From Serpentinimonas maccroryi (lineage in GTDB: Bacteria; Pseudomonadota; Gammaproteobacteria; Burkholderiales; Burkholderiaceae_C): a stretch of 64,000 nucleotides of DNA. Below are positions 17,997 through 26,600 of the stretch, piece by piece (position 1 is the stretch's first letter; every line of letters begins with the position of its first letter). The position numbers and the translations under genes are program-made. The stretch is taken from contig NZ_AP014569.1 of the NCBI RefSeq assembly GCF_000828915.1, forward strand, positions 2,513,501 through 2,577,500, given 5' to 3'. The notes beneath the pieces were generated by a model. That model was given only the letters and a program-made list of their open reading frames with translations, did no database searches and was not told the origin of the DNA.

Positions 17997-18320
17997 CTAC
18001 GGTGCAGCGCGCACGTCGGCGCGTGCTCCGGTATCGGCCGCCGCGGCGTCTGGCGTTACCGCCTGCGCGTTGCCCGCACATTCCCAGTGATCGACGATGC
18101 CGCAGATCGCCAAATCGGTGATCGTCAGCGGATCGGGCATCGCAAACCGGGCCGCGCTGCCGGTGGTGACGAAGACCCACTTGCCCTCGGGCACCCCGAC
18201 CGGGTCGGACGCCACCGACACCACCCCCTGCTCGCTTTGCAACACGCGCAGCGACACCGCCTGCATGCCCTCGACGCGCCGGGTGCACACCAGATCGGCC
18301 ACAACTTGCAGCACTTCCAT
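17997..18320 (-). CDS. csoS4B: CsoS4B, BMC-P pentameric vertex protein
   Basis: The protein has the CcmL/EutN (Pfam EutN_CcmL) fold and caps the vertices of the icosahedral shell. Diagnostic segments are MEVLQVVADLVCTRRVEGM at the start, VPEGKWVFVTTGSAAR in the middle and DLAICGIVDHW towards the end. At 107 residues it is longer than CsoS4A because of an Ala-rich tail. Its ATG overlaps the csoS4A stop. Pentamers are low-copy but needed for a gas-tight shell. Confidence 0.93.
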   Translation of the reverse strand: MEVLQVVADLVCTRRVEGMQAVSLRVLQSEQGVVSVASDPVGVPEGKWVFVTTGSAARFAMPDPLTITDLAICGIVDHWECAGNAQAVTPDAAAADTGARADVRAAP

Positions 18321-18580
18321 CAGGCGCTCCCCTCTGGCGTCCAGCGGTCGATGATGCCGACGATGGTCAGGTCGGAGGGGAAGTCGCGGCCGCCGGCGGC
18401 TTCGCGCGCGGCCGACGAACCGACGCAAATCACCCAGTCGCCCGGCACGCAGCCGATGGCATCGACCGCCACGCTACGCGCTCCGCCGGCGCGCTCTTGC
18501 AGCACCAGCAACGGCCGGTGGCCAAAGGCTTCGATCCGGTTGGTCGAAACCAGGGTTTTTTCCACGCACATGATCTTCAT
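18320..18580 (-). CDS. csoS4A: CsoS4A, BMC-P pentameric vertex protein
   Basis: This 86-residue EutN/CcmL-fold protein has MKIMCVEKTLVSTNRIE, GDWVICVGSSAARE and LTIVGIIDRW. It is the first of the paired vertex proteins found in every alpha-carboxysome operon. It starts 17 bases after the csoSCA stop, and GGAGC lies upstream of the ATG. Confidence 0.94.
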   Translation of the reverse strand: MKIMCVEKTLVSTNRIEAFGHRPLLVLQERAGGARSVAVDAIGCVPGDWVICVGSSAAREAAGGRDFPSDLTIVGIIDRWTPEGSA

Positions 18581-18597
18581 GGTTCGGCTCCTGCGCT

Positions 18598-20127
18598 TTA
18601 GTGCCCAGCCACCGTGGCTGCGGGCGCATCGGCCCATTCGAGCCGCTGGCCGCTGTGGCGCTCGCTCACCGCCACGCGGCAGTGCAGCAGACCGCGCTCG
18701 GCCAAGTGGGCAAAACGCTCCCGCGCCGCCTGCGCCACGCGCAAACCGCGCGCCACCGCGCGCTCGCGCGAACCCGGCACACGCGCGCTGTAGGTGAAAT
18801 GCACCAGCAGCGGCAGCGGCAAACCGCGCTGCACGTTCAGGCCCTGAAAGATGCGCGCGCCCACGTCGAGGTCGGCGGCACCTTCTTCGACCGTGTCGAG
18901 GTGGGCAAAATAAAACTGGTTGCGCAACTGCAGCGAGGGCACGGCCTCGCCGGCGCAGACAAAGGCTTCGTCGTGGCCGATCACGGCGTAGCGCCCGCCG
19001 TGGTGCTGTTGCACGTAGTCGAGCTGCGAGAAGTTGCCGACCAGCCAGGCTTGGGCCAAGCCCAGCAGCCCGTGTGGGAGGTGGTAAAGCGCAGCGCCGC
19101 CGAGCTCGGTGGCATAGCGCTGCAGCGCAGCATCGAGCGCCTGCTGCGCTGCATCGGCGCTCAGGCCCAGCGTGGCGCGGTACAGCGCGGCGCTGTCGAG
19201 GTAGCGCTCGGCGCGCAACTGGCCGCTGGCGTCGGGCAGGTGGATGCGGATCGCGTCGCAATCGGTGTCAACCCCGAGCAGCAGCACCTGGGGCGCGGCG
19301 CCGTGGCCATAGGTGTTGTCCACCGCCACTTGCAGCGCGTGCAGGCGCTCGATCGCGGCGGCCACAGCGGCGGCGTCGTGGCTGCCGTGGGCGGCGCAAC
19401 CTTGGTCACAGGGGGCCGAGCTGCTGTAGTGGTAGGCCGCGACTTTGAGGTAGTCGAGCCGGTCGCCGCCTTCGATGGCCCCGGTGAGGCGCTCGAGCTC
19501 GCGCTGGGTCCAGTCGGCCACGTCGTGCTCGACGTCAAACAGCGCGCCGGCGTAGGCCTTGACCCAGACGAAAGGCGCGGGCGCGGTGCGCAGCACAAAG
19601 GGCAGCAGGCCCTGCAAGCGGCCGTCGGCGCAGGGGCTGATGTCGATGGTGTGAAAACCCAAGGCGTGCCAGTGCACGCTCTGCAGCGTCATGCGCGGCT
19701 GCCAGCAGGCTTGGTCGATGCCGGCGTGATCCACCGAAGCGGCAATGGTCGCAAACAGGCAGTGTGCGTACATTGCCGACATATCGACACCCTGCACCCA
19801 GGCGCTGGCCAGCCAGTCGGCGGGCAACTCAAAGCCCAGCCGCTCGAGCGCCAGCGCTTGCGCCTGCTGCGCAAAGTCGCGCTCGTGCTGCAGATTGGAG
19901 AGTGTGCGCAACACATCGGTGACGGCAGCAAAGCGGCCGCGCAGCGTCAGCTCGTAGTGGCGCAGGCAGTCGTTGAGCGCCGCATCCACCAGCGCATGTT
20001 GTGGGCGCTCTGGGACCAGCGGCGCACCAGCCGACCGGGTGCGCGCCGACGCCCCTGCCCGTGCGGTGGGCGCAGGGTGGCTGCTGGCGCGTGCGCTCAG
20101 GGCCAGACGGCGTTGCAGGGTGTTCAT
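18598..20127 (-). CDS. csoSCA: CsoSCA, carboxysomal beta-type carbonic anhydrase
   Basis: CsoSCA dehydrates bicarbonate to CO2 inside the shell. By comparison with the Halothiobacillus enzyme, all zinc ligands and the catalytic dyad are present: Cys166, Asp168 and Arg170 in DISPCADGR, His233 in AYHYSS, and Cys244 in DQGCAAHG. The protein is 509 residues with the three-domain layout: N-terminal helical, catalytic, and a second active-site-lacking domain. The ATG at 20127 gives the typical MNT start; the frame continues 11 codons upstream to 20160 without support. The first about 45 residues are disordered and basic, the region that binds RuBisCO in Halothiobacillus. Confidence 0.95.
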   Translation of the reverse strand: MNTLQRRLALSARASSHPAPTARAGASARTRSAGAPLVPERPQHALVDAALNDCLRHYELTLRGRFAAVTDVLRTLSNLQHERDFAQQAQALALERLGFELPADWLASAWVQGVDMSAMYAHCLFATIAASVDHAGIDQACWQPRMTLQSVHWHALGFHTIDISPCADGRLQGLLPFVLRTAPAPFVWVKAYAGALFDVEHDVADWTQRELERLTGAIEGGDRLDYLKVAAYHYSSSAPCDQGCAAHGSHDAAAVAAAIERLHALQVAVDNTYGHGAAPQVLLLGVDTDCDAIRIHLPDASGQLRAERYLDSAALYRATLGLSADAAQQALDAALQRYATELGGAALYHLPHGLLGLAQAWLVGNFSQLDYVQQHHGGRYAVIGHDEAFVCAGEAVPSLQLRNQFYFAHLDTVEEGAADLDVGARIFQGLNVQRGLPLPLLVHFTYSARVPGSRERAVARGLRVAQAARERFAHLAERGLLHCRVAVSERHSGQRLEWADAPAATVAGH

Positions 20128-20175
20128 GGTTGGCGCTTCAAGGTCAAACGAGGTGGACAAAGGCGGTGGTGGCGC

Positions 20176-22035
20176 TCAGCCGCGCGCGCCGCCCGATACC
20201 GTGACCGTGGCGCCGCGCCCGGTGCTGCCCGAGGAGCCGGTGACTGGGCTGGGCGGAATTTCGGGGCGCACTTGTTCGCGCACCTGCTCGCGCGCTGCCC
20301 GTGCATCCATGCCCACGCCGCGCGGCTGGCCGCGCAGCGTCGGGTTGCGTCCTTGGGACCAAGCGCCTTCGGTGCTCGAGACGCGGCTGTTGCCGCTCCA
20401 GGCGTCGCCGGTGACGCGGCTGCCCTGCTGGCGCCCGTCGCCCGAGATCTGGCTGGAGGCCGTTGCAGGCGGTGTGGCCGGGGCGGCGGGTGCGGTCGGC
20501 GCGGCTGGCGTGCGATCGCTGGCAAGCAGGCGCCCAGTGGCACGGGGGCTGGAGCCGTGGCGGAACTCGGGCGTGCCGGTGATCATGCCTTGGGCCTTGA
20601 AGCCGGGGCCGGTGATGCGCTCGCTGGCGCCGCCGCTGCCGCTGGCCACGCCGGTGACCGAGCGCACGCGCTCGGGGGCGCGCTGGCGCGCCGGCGGCAC
20701 GATGCTAAAGCCCTGTGGCGCCGTGGGCACCTGCTCCAGCGCCAGCTCGGGGTGGCGGGTGAGCCAGGCGCCGTCGATGCGGCACGAGGCGTGCTGGTTG
20801 TCGGGCCCGATGTAGGCCGTGCCGGTGACCGGCTCGCAGGCGCCGCGTTCATCACCCGTGACACCGCCGCCGCCCACGCCGGGCCGATCGCCGGTGAGCG
20901 ACTGCGGCCGCCAGCTGGCTGGCTGCACTTGCGTTTTCGCGCTGCTGGAGCGGGCATACTGGGTGCCGGTGATCGGGCGCTGCGCGCCGGCTTCGCCGCC
21001 GGTGACGCTGCCACCGCTGTGCAGCGTCACGCCGGTCACGGTCTGCTGGCCACGGCTGGACATCACGCTGACCTTGTGCGGGCCGCCGCGCAGCCCCTCG
21101 TCTTGGCACAGCTGCAGCGTTTCGGCGGCCAGGTACTGCGTGCCGGTGATGCCGCGGCAAGCGCCGGTCTGATTGCCGGTGACCACCGGTTTGGGATCGA
21201 CTTCGGTGCCGCTCACGGTCTGCTGTTGCACCGTGGTGAGCGACTGCCCGACTTTGGGCGGGCGCGGTTGCGGCCGCGCTTCGCACCAGGCTTCGAACTG
21301 CTCTTGGCCAATGTATTCGGTGCCGGTGACGTTGCGGCAGGTGCCGGGTTCTTGGCCGGTGACCTTGCCGCTGCGCTCGACTTGGGTGCCGGTGACTTCT
21401 TGTCCGCTCAGGGTGTGGCCGGCTTCGACCTTTTGCAGCACCGGCCGGGTGCGCCCGCTGGGGCGCATGGCGGCCGAATGGCTGCTGGCTTCGGTGCGGC
21501 CAGTGAGCGAGGCCACCAAGCGTTTTTGCATTGCCAGCTGCCGACCGGTGGCGCCTTGCTCGAGCGCGGTCTGCCAATCGGCGCGGTCGGGCATCGAAGC
21601 GGCGATGCGCGTGGCATTGGCCACGCGCTGGATGCCGGGTTTGCCCACGGCGGCCAGCGCTTGGCGCCGTGCGCGGGCCAAGGTGCGGCCCGTGGGGGCG
21701 GCGTAGGGGTTGCGCACAGGCGCCGCTGCAACACTCACGGCTTCAGCAGGCGCAGCGTTGTTGCAGCCGCAGCCGCCCGCAGCGCCGGTGCAAGCGCATT
21801 CGTTGGCTGCATCGGCGCGCGGCAGTTCAATCTGCGGGCTTGGGCTCGTATGGGCAGCGGCCAGTGCGGCCCCGCCCAAGCCCGAACGGCTGCCCGATTG
21901 GGCCTGCGCCAGCAGCGACTGCGCGCTGGCGCGGCTCGCCACCTTGCCCGCCGTGGCCATGGCTTGGCGGCGCAGGCGCGCCAGTTCGCGCCCGGAAAGC
22001 GTCACGTCGCCGTGTTTGACAGTGCTAGGCCCCAT
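20176..22035 (-). CDS. csoS2: CsoS2, intrinsically disordered carboxysome scaffold (compact form)
   Basis: CsoS2 links RuBisCO to the shell during assembly. N-terminal RuBisCO-binding repeats are clear at 13-31 (SGRELARLRRQAM...GK) and 115-132 (TGRTLARARRQAL...GK), with a degenerate third at about 163-180. Middle repeats with VTG/ITGTxY spacing number about four: 213-261, 274-322, 333-361 and 380-418. The third lacks its cysteines. The C-terminal shell-anchoring region starts near 459 (SVTGVASG, ITGPGF, MITGTPEF). At 619 residues it is shorter than the roughly 870-residue Halothiobacillus protein with four N and six or more M repeats. A CxCx6CxC motif (80-91) lies in the N-terminal linker. 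I saw no obvious frameshift site for the short CsoS2A form. Confidence 0.94.
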   Translation of the reverse strand: MGPSTVKHGDVTLSGRELARLRRQAMATAGKVASRASAQSLLAQAQSGSRSGLGGAALAAAHTSPSPQIELPRADAANECACTGAAGGCGCNNAAPAEAVSVAAAPVRNPYAAPTGRTLARARRQALAAVGKPGIQRVANATRIAASMPDRADWQTALEQGATGRQLAMQKRLVASLTGRTEASSHSAAMRPSGRTRPVLQKVEAGHTLSGQEVTGTQVERSGKVTGQEPGTCRNVTGTEYIGQEQFEAWCEARPQPRPPKVGQSLTTVQQQTVSGTEVDPKPVVTGNQTGACRGITGTQYLAAETLQLCQDEGLRGGPHKVSVMSSRGQQTVTGVTLHSGGSVTGGEAGAQRPITGTQYARSSSAKTQVQPASWRPQSLTGDRPGVGGGGVTGDERGACEPVTGTAYIGPDNQHASCRIDGAWLTRHPELALEQVPTAPQGFSIVPPARQRAPERVRSVTGVASGSGGASERITGPGFKAQGMITGTPEFRHGSSPRATGRLLASDRTPAAPTAPAAPATPPATASSQISGDGRQQGSRVTGDAWSGNSRVSSTEGAWSQGRNPTLRGQPRGVGMDARAAREQVREQVRPEIPPSPVTGSSGSTGRGATVTVSGGARG

Positions 22036-22101
22036 GGCACACCCCTCGATACTTTCTGGCGCGCAGCAAAGCCGCGCCGCCCTTGCGATGCTTGTGGATA
22101 C

Positions 22102-22137
22102 AAAAAAGAGGGCGCTTACAGCGGCTGCCGAGCGCCC
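22102..22137 (-). terminator. Terminator-like hairpin between cbbS and csoS2
   Basis: Read on the transcribed strand, GGGCGCT pairs with AGCGCCC (22137-22131 with 22116-22110), and the loop contains a second short CGG/CCG stem. TCTTTTTT follows directly. It lies in the 109-base gap after cbbS. As an intrinsic terminator or RNA 3'-end stabiliser it would give more cbbLS than csoS message, matching the excess of RuBisCO over scaffold. Partial read-through is required because the csoS genes show no other obvious promoter. Confidence 0.75.
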
Positions 22138-22144
22138 AGCGCTT

Positions 22145-22471
22145 TCAGCGATAGACCACGAAGGCCAGACCCTGGCTTTGCGAGTAGTTGTCGTAGGCCA
22201 CGAAGCGCACCACGTGGTTTGGGAACTCGCGGTGGCAGGCTTCGACCTCGGTCAACACCGCATCCACGCTTTGTTCGCCAAACAGCGGCAGCTTCCACAT
22301 GTACCAAAAGCTGCTGGTGGCGGCGGTGCCGCGCTCGGTGTGCTCGACCGCTGGGTTCCAGCCTTGGGCAATCGCGTAGGCGATCTGGCGCCGCACCTGC
22401 TCGGGCTTCATCGGCGGCAGGTAGGAAAAGGTCTCGTAGCGCTGGGTTTGTTGGTAGGCTTGTACGGCCAT
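22145..22471 (-). CDS. cbbS: RuBisCO small subunit, form IA
   Basis: This 108-residue protein ([20 protein letters not shown] ... [13 protein letters not shown] ... [19 protein letters not shown]) caps the L8S8 holoenzyme. It is carboxysomal by context: it directly follows cbbL and precedes csoS2. GGAG lies upstream of the ATG at 22471. The next gene downstream is separated by a terminator-like hairpin. Confidence 0.97.
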   Translation of the reverse strand: MAVQAYQQTQRYETFSYLPPMKPEQVRRQIAYAIAQGWNPAVEHTERGTAATSSFWYMWKLPLFGEQSVDAVLTEVEACHREFPNHVVRFVAYDNYSQSQGLAFVVYR

Positions 22472-22524
22472 GATGGGCTCCTGTCAATGCTCGATGGGGT
22501 TGCTGGAAGGTGTGGACGCGGGCA

Positions 22525-23946
22525 TCACTTGTGGGTCACGTCGAGCTTGTCGACGGTGTCGAACTCGAACTTGATCTCTTTCCAGGTTTCCATCGCGATC
22601 TTGAGTTCCGGGCTGTGGGCGGCGGCGGCGCTGAGGATTTCTTTGCCCTCTTTTTCCAGTTGCCGGCCTTCGTTGCGCGCTTGCACGCAGGCTTCGAGCG
22701 CCACCCGGTTGGCGTGTGCGCCGGCGGCGTTGCCCCAGGGGTGGCCGAGCGTGCCGCCACCGAATTGCAGCACCGAATCGTCGCCAAAGATGCTCACCAG
22801 CGCCGGCATGTGCCAGACGTGGATGCCGCCCGAGGCGACTGCGAACAGACCGGGCATCGAGCCCCAATCTTGGTCAAAGAAGATGCCGCGGGCGCGGTTT
22901 TCGGGCACGAACGATTCGCGCAGCAGATCGATCCAGCCCAGCGTGGCCTCGCGGTCGCCCTCGAGCTTGCCGACCACGGTGCCGGTGTGCAGGTGGTCGC
23001 CGCCCGAGAGGCGCAAAATCTTGGTCAGCACACGGAAGTGGATGCCGTGGTGCGGGTTGCGGTCGATCACGGCGTGCATGGCGCGGTGGATGTGCAACAG
23101 CATGCCGTTTTCGCGGCACCAGTTGGCCAAGCCGGTGTTGGCGCAAAAACCGGCCGTGATGTAGTCGTGCATGATGATCGGCGCGCCGATCTCTTTGGCG
23201 TACTCGGCGCGCTTGTACATTTCCTCGGGCGTCGGGGCGGTGACGTTGAGGTAGTGGCCCTTGCGCTCGCCGGTCTCGGCCTCGGCCTTGAGCGTGGCTT
23301 CTTGCACAAAGTCAAAGCGCTGGCGCCAGCGCATGAACGGTTGGCTGTTGATGTTTTCGTCGTCTTTGGTGAAATCGAGCCCGCCGCGCAAGCATTCGTA
23401 AACGGCGCGGCCGTAGTTCTTGCCGCTCAAGCCGAGTTTGGGCTTGATGGTGCAGCCCAGCATCGGGCGCCCGTACTTGTTCAGAATGTCGCGCTCGACC
23501 TGAATGCCGTGCGGTGGGCCGCCACAGGTTTTCACGTAGGCGATCGGGAAGCGCACGTCTTCGAGGCGCAGCGCACGCACGGCCTTGAAGCCGAACACGT
23601 TGCCCACCAGCGAGGTGAAGACGTTGACCACCGAGCCCTCTTCGAACAGGTCGATCGGGTAGGCGATGAAGGCGTAGAAGCAGCTGTCGTCGCCGGGCAC
23701 GTCTTCGATGCGGTAGGCGCGGCCCTTGTAGTAGTCGAGGTCGGTGAGCAAGTCGGTCCAGACCGTGGTCCAGGTGCCGGTGGACGATTCGGCTGCCACC
23801 GCGGCTGCGGCCTCTTCGCGATCCACCCCCGCCTGTGCGGTAATCTTGAACACCGCCAACAAGTCGGTGTCGAGGGGGATGTAATCGGGCATCCAATAGG
23901 TTTGACGGTATTCTTTGACACCGGCACTGTAAGACTTGACAGCCAT
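22525..23946 (-). CDS. cbbL: RuBisCO large subunit, form IA
   Basis: The protein is 473 residues, the usual form IA length. The active site reads intact: TIKPKLGL (Lys168), DFTKDDE with the carbamylated Lys194, Asp196 and Glu197, the HIHRAMHAV segment, and loop 6 [10 protein letters not shown]. It carboxylates ribulose-1,5-bisphosphate. The ATG at 23946 follows AGGAG and gives the conserved [14 protein letters not shown] terminus; the open frame continuing to 24051 is rejected. It is the first gene of the carboxysome operon, divergent from cbbR. Confidence 0.98.
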   Translation of the reverse strand: MAVKSYSAGVKEYRQTYWMPDYIPLDTDLLAVFKITAQAGVDREEAAAAVAAESSTGTWTTVWTDLLTDLDYYKGRAYRIEDVPGDDSCFYAFIAYPIDLFEEGSVVNVFTSLVGNVFGFKAVRALRLEDVRFPIAYVKTCGGPPHGIQVERDILNKYGRPMLGCTIKPKLGLSGKNYGRAVYECLRGGLDFTKDDENINSQPFMRWRQRFDFVQEATLKAEAETGERKGHYLNVTAPTPEEMYKRAEYAKEIGAPIIMHDYITAGFCANTGLANWCRENGMLLHIHRAMHAVIDRNPHHGIHFRVLTKILRLSGGDHLHTGTVVGKLEGDREATLGWIDLLRESFVPENRARGIFFDQDWGSMPGLFAVASGGIHVWHMPALVSIFGDDSVLQFGGGTLGHPWGNAAGAHANRVALEACVQARNEGRQLEKEGKEILSAAAAHSPELKIAMETWKEIKFEFDTVDKLDVTHK

Positions 23947-24074
23947 GCTTGCTCCTGTTTGTAGAAGGGTGGAACCAAGTACCTGCACCCTTGCTGTGTT
24001 GAGTGCCGATCCAATGGTTTGCATTGTTGGCCCCTTTTTTGTTTGATGCAAGTAAATTGTTCAGACTGTCATGT

Positions 24075-24093
24075 TTTATTGAAGTAAACTTAC
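24075..24093. promoter_or_regulatory. Candidate CbbR operator in the cbbL-cbbR intergenic region
   Basis: The divergent promoter region (23947-24097) is AT-rich compared with its surroundings. It contains TTTA-N6-TAAA (24075-24088) overlapping the dyad GTAAACTTAC (24084-24093), next to the cbbR start. LysR-type CbbR proteins bind TNA-rich dyads of this kind and control both directions. A near-identical dyad lies beside the second cbbR. Exact promoter elements for cbbL could not be fixed by eye. Confidence 0.55.
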
Positions 24094-24097
24094 GCCC

Positions 24098-25042
24098 ATG
24101 AACCTGCGCCACCTCACCCTGCACCAGCTGCGCATCTTTCACGCTGTGGCGCGCCACGCCAGTTTCGCCCGCGCTGCCGAGGCGCTGCACCTGTCGCCGC
24201 CCACGCTGTCGCTGCAAGTCAAGCAGCTGTCCGAGACCGTCGGGCAGCCCTTGTTCGAGCAGATCGGCAAAAAGATTTTTCTCACCGCCAGCGGCCGCAC
24301 GTTGGCCGACGCCTGCCACGACATCGAAGCGCGCATGGAGCGCCTGAGCGCCGACCTGTCGGCCCTGCAAGGGGTGGAGCGTGGCAGCATCAAGCTGGCG
24401 ATCCTGACCACCGTCAAGTACACCGTGCCCAAGCTGCTGGGGCGTTTTTGCGCCGTTCATCCTGGTATCGAGGTCAGCATGCAGGTGGGCAACCGCGAGC
24501 TGCTGCTGCAGCGTCTGGCGCAAAACCTGGACGACCTGACCATCATGGGCCAGCCGCCCGAGCAGCTGGCGTTGGTCTGCGAGCCCTTTGCCGACAACCC
24601 GCTGGTGCTGGTGGCGCCACCCGATCACCCCTTGGCCGGCCAGCGCCAGATCGACCCGCAGCGCCTGCAGGGCCTGCCCTTTGTGCTGCGCGAACCGGGC
24701 TCGGGCACGCGCTTAACCAGCGAGCGCTTTTTTGCCAACCAAGGGATTGCGATCAAACCCCGGCTCGAGCTCGCCAGCAACGAGGCCATCAAGCAGACCG
24801 TGGCCGGCGGCTTGGGGCTGGCGGTGCTGTCGGCGCACACGGTGGTGGCCGAACTGGCGCTGGGCGAACTGGTGCAGCTCGACGTGCAGGGTTTCCCGCT
24901 GATCCGGCGCTGGTACGTGGTCTATCCGCAGGGCAAGCGCCTGTCGGCGGCGGCGCTGGCCTTCAAAGACTGGCTGTACACCCACCGCAGCCCCGAGAGG
25001 GCCGGAGAGCACAGCGCCGGCGCCGAATCAGGCGATGCTTAA
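24098..25042 (+). CDS. cbbR: CbbR, LysR-type regulator of the carboxysome/RuBisCO operon
   Basis: The 314-residue protein has an N-terminal winged helix-turn-helix (LRIFHAVARHASFARAAEALHLSPPTLSLQVKQL) and a LysR effector domain with the CbbR-typical DDLTIMGQPPE and LREPGSGTR segments. It is divergent from cbbL across a 151-base promoter region, the classic CbbR arrangement. Family members sense metabolites such as RuBP, PEP or NADPH and activate cbb transcription. It shares a common ancestor with the second CbbR at 26578 but is clearly distinct in sequence. Confidence 0.9.
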   Translation: MNLRHLTLHQLRIFHAVARHASFARAAEALHLSPPTLSLQVKQLSETVGQPLFEQIGKKIFLTASGRTLADACHDIEARMERLSADLSALQGVERGSIKLAILTTVKYTVPKLLGRFCAVHPGIEVSMQVGNRELLLQRLAQNLDDLTIMGQPPEQLALVCEPFADNPLVLVAPPDHPLAGQRQIDPQRLQGLPFVLREPGSGTRLTSERFFANQGIAIKPRLELASNEAIKQTVAGGLGLAVLSAHTVVAELALGELVQLDVQGFPLIRRWYVVYPQGKRLSAAALAFKDWLYTHRSPERAGEHSAGAESGDA

Positions 25043-25169
25043 GCGGGGTCACAAAAGAATTGAAGGCGTTGACAAGGCACAAGGGCCAAGCAGGGGCGGC
25101 GCCGTCACGGGCCGCACTTCACGATCTGGAATAATGTTTCATCCATCACCGCAGCAGCCCGGAGCCCCC

Positions 25170-26600
25170 ATGACACCACGCGCCACCAAGATCGTCGCCA
25201 CCCTCGGGCCGGCTTCCAACACGCCCGAGATATTGCAAGCCATCATCGAGGCCGGCGTGAACGTGGTGCGGCTCAATTTCTCGCACGGCACCGCCGACGA
25301 GCACCGCCAGCGCGCAGCCATGGTGCGCGCTGCGGCGCAAAGCGCCGGGCGGGTGGTGGGCATCATGGCCGACCTGCAAGGGCCGAAAATCCGCGTCGGC
25401 AAATTTGCCCAAGGGCGCGTGCAGCTGCAAACGGGCCAGCCCTTCGTGCTCGACGCCGCGCGCAGCCTGCCGGGCGACGAAACCGCCGTGGGGCTCGACT
25501 ACAAGAGCCTGCCCGACGAGGTGCAGGTGGGCGACGTGCTGCTGCTCAATGACGGCCTGATCGTGCTGCAGGTGCTGCGCCTTGAGGGCGCGGCGGTTCA
25601 CACCGAGGTGCTGCAAGGCGGCGAGCTCTCCAACCACAAGGGCATCAACAAGCGCGGCGGCGGCCTCACCGCCCCGGCGCTCACCGCCAAAGACATGGAA
25701 GACCTGAAGGTGGCGATGGCGCTGCAGGTCGATTTTGTGGCCGTGAGCTTCCCCAAAGACGCGGCCGATATGGAGCTGGCGCGCCAGCTGTGCCACTTGG
25801 CCAACCCAGACGGCCCGCAGCCGGCCCTGATCGCCAAGATCGAGCGCGCCGAAGCCATCCCCGTGCTCGAAAGCATCGTGCTGGCCAGCGACGGCATCAT
25901 GGTCGCGCGCGGCGATCTGGCGGTCGAGGTCGGCAACGCAGCCGTGCCGGCGCTGCAAAAGCGCATGATCCGGCTGGCGCACGCGCACGACCGCTTCGTC
26001 ATCACCGCCACGCAGATGATGGAGAGCATGATCCACGCCCCCATGCCCACGCGCGCCGAAGTCAGCGACGTGGCCAACGCCGTGCTCGACGGCACCGACG
26101 CCGTGATGCTCAGCGCCGAAACCGCCGCCGGCAAGTTCCCGCTCGAAACGGTGCGCGAAATGGCCCTGATCTGCGAGGCCGCCGAACGCGCCGACCGGCA
26201 CGACCTCGAGTCCGACTTCAGCGGCAAAACCTTCACCCGCATCGACCAGTCGATCGCCATGGGCGCGCTCTTCACCGCCTCGCACCTAGGCGCCAAGGCG
26301 ATCGTGGCGCTGACCGAATCGGGCTCGACCGCGCTCTGGATGAGCCGCCACAAGGTGCACATTCCCATCTATGCCCTAACGCCGCGCCTGCGGGCACAGC
26401 GGCGCATGGCGGTCTATCGCAACGTGCACCCAATGCTGGTGGACTCCAGCACCGACCGCGACACCGCGCTGGCCCAGGCCGAGCAGCACCTCAAGGCGCG
26501 CGGTATCGTCGCCGCCGGCGACGTCTATGCCATCACCTGCGGCGAACCCATGGGCACCCCGGGCGGCACCAACATGCTCAGAATTTCGCGGGTGGGTTAA
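25170..26600 (+). CDS. pyk: Pyruvate kinase
   Basis: The 476-residue protein converts PEP and ADP to pyruvate and ATP. It carries RATKIVATLGPAS at the start, LNFSHG, DLQGPKIRVG, the catalytic IAKIERAEA lysine motif, ARGDLAVEVG, and TATQMMESMI. The ATG at 25170 follows GGAG by five bases; the frame extends upstream without family sequence. It lies between the two cbbR genes, and its end overlaps the convergent second cbbR by 23 bases. This linkage puts glycolytic exit under possible influence of the carbon-fixation locus; Burkholderiales cbb chromosomes often carry pyk nearby. Confidence 0.95.
   Translation: MTPRATKIVATLGPASNTPEILQAIIEAGVNVVRLNFSHGTADEHRQRAAMVRAAAQSAGRVVGIMADLQGPKIRVGKFAQGRVQLQTGQPFVLDAARSLPGDETAVGLDYKSLPDEVQVGDVLLLNDGLIVLQVLRLEGAAVHTEVLQGGELSNHKGINKRGGGLTAPALTAKDMEDLKVAMALQVDFVAVSFPKDAADMELARQLCHLANPDGPQPALIAKIERAEAIPVLESIVLASDGIMVARGDLAVEVGNAAVPALQKRMIRLAHAHDRFVITATQMMESMIHAPMPTRAEVSDVANAVLDGTDAVMLSAETAAGKFPLETVREMALICEAAERADRHDLESDFSGKTFTRIDQSIAMGALFTASHLGAKAIVALTESGSTALWMSRHKVHIPIYALTPRLRAQRRMAVYRNVHPMLVDSSTDRDTALAQAEQHLKARGIVAAGDVYAITCGEPMGTPGGTNMLRISRVG

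Noticed and set aside
20176..22035. Repeats in csoS2 as a possible CRISPR or satellite array
   Set aside because: The repeats are protein-level VTG/ITGT repeats of a coding gene; spacing and sequence vary and no cas genes are present.
20176..22035. Programmed -1 frameshift site for the short CsoS2A form
   Set aside because: Known in Halothiobacillus, but I could not find a convincing slippery heptamer with a downstream structure by eye.
18601..22473. A 1290-codon open frame on the plus strand across csoSCA, csoS2 and cbbS
   Set aside because: It is antisense to three recognised genes, has no family motifs and arises from GC-rich codon bias.
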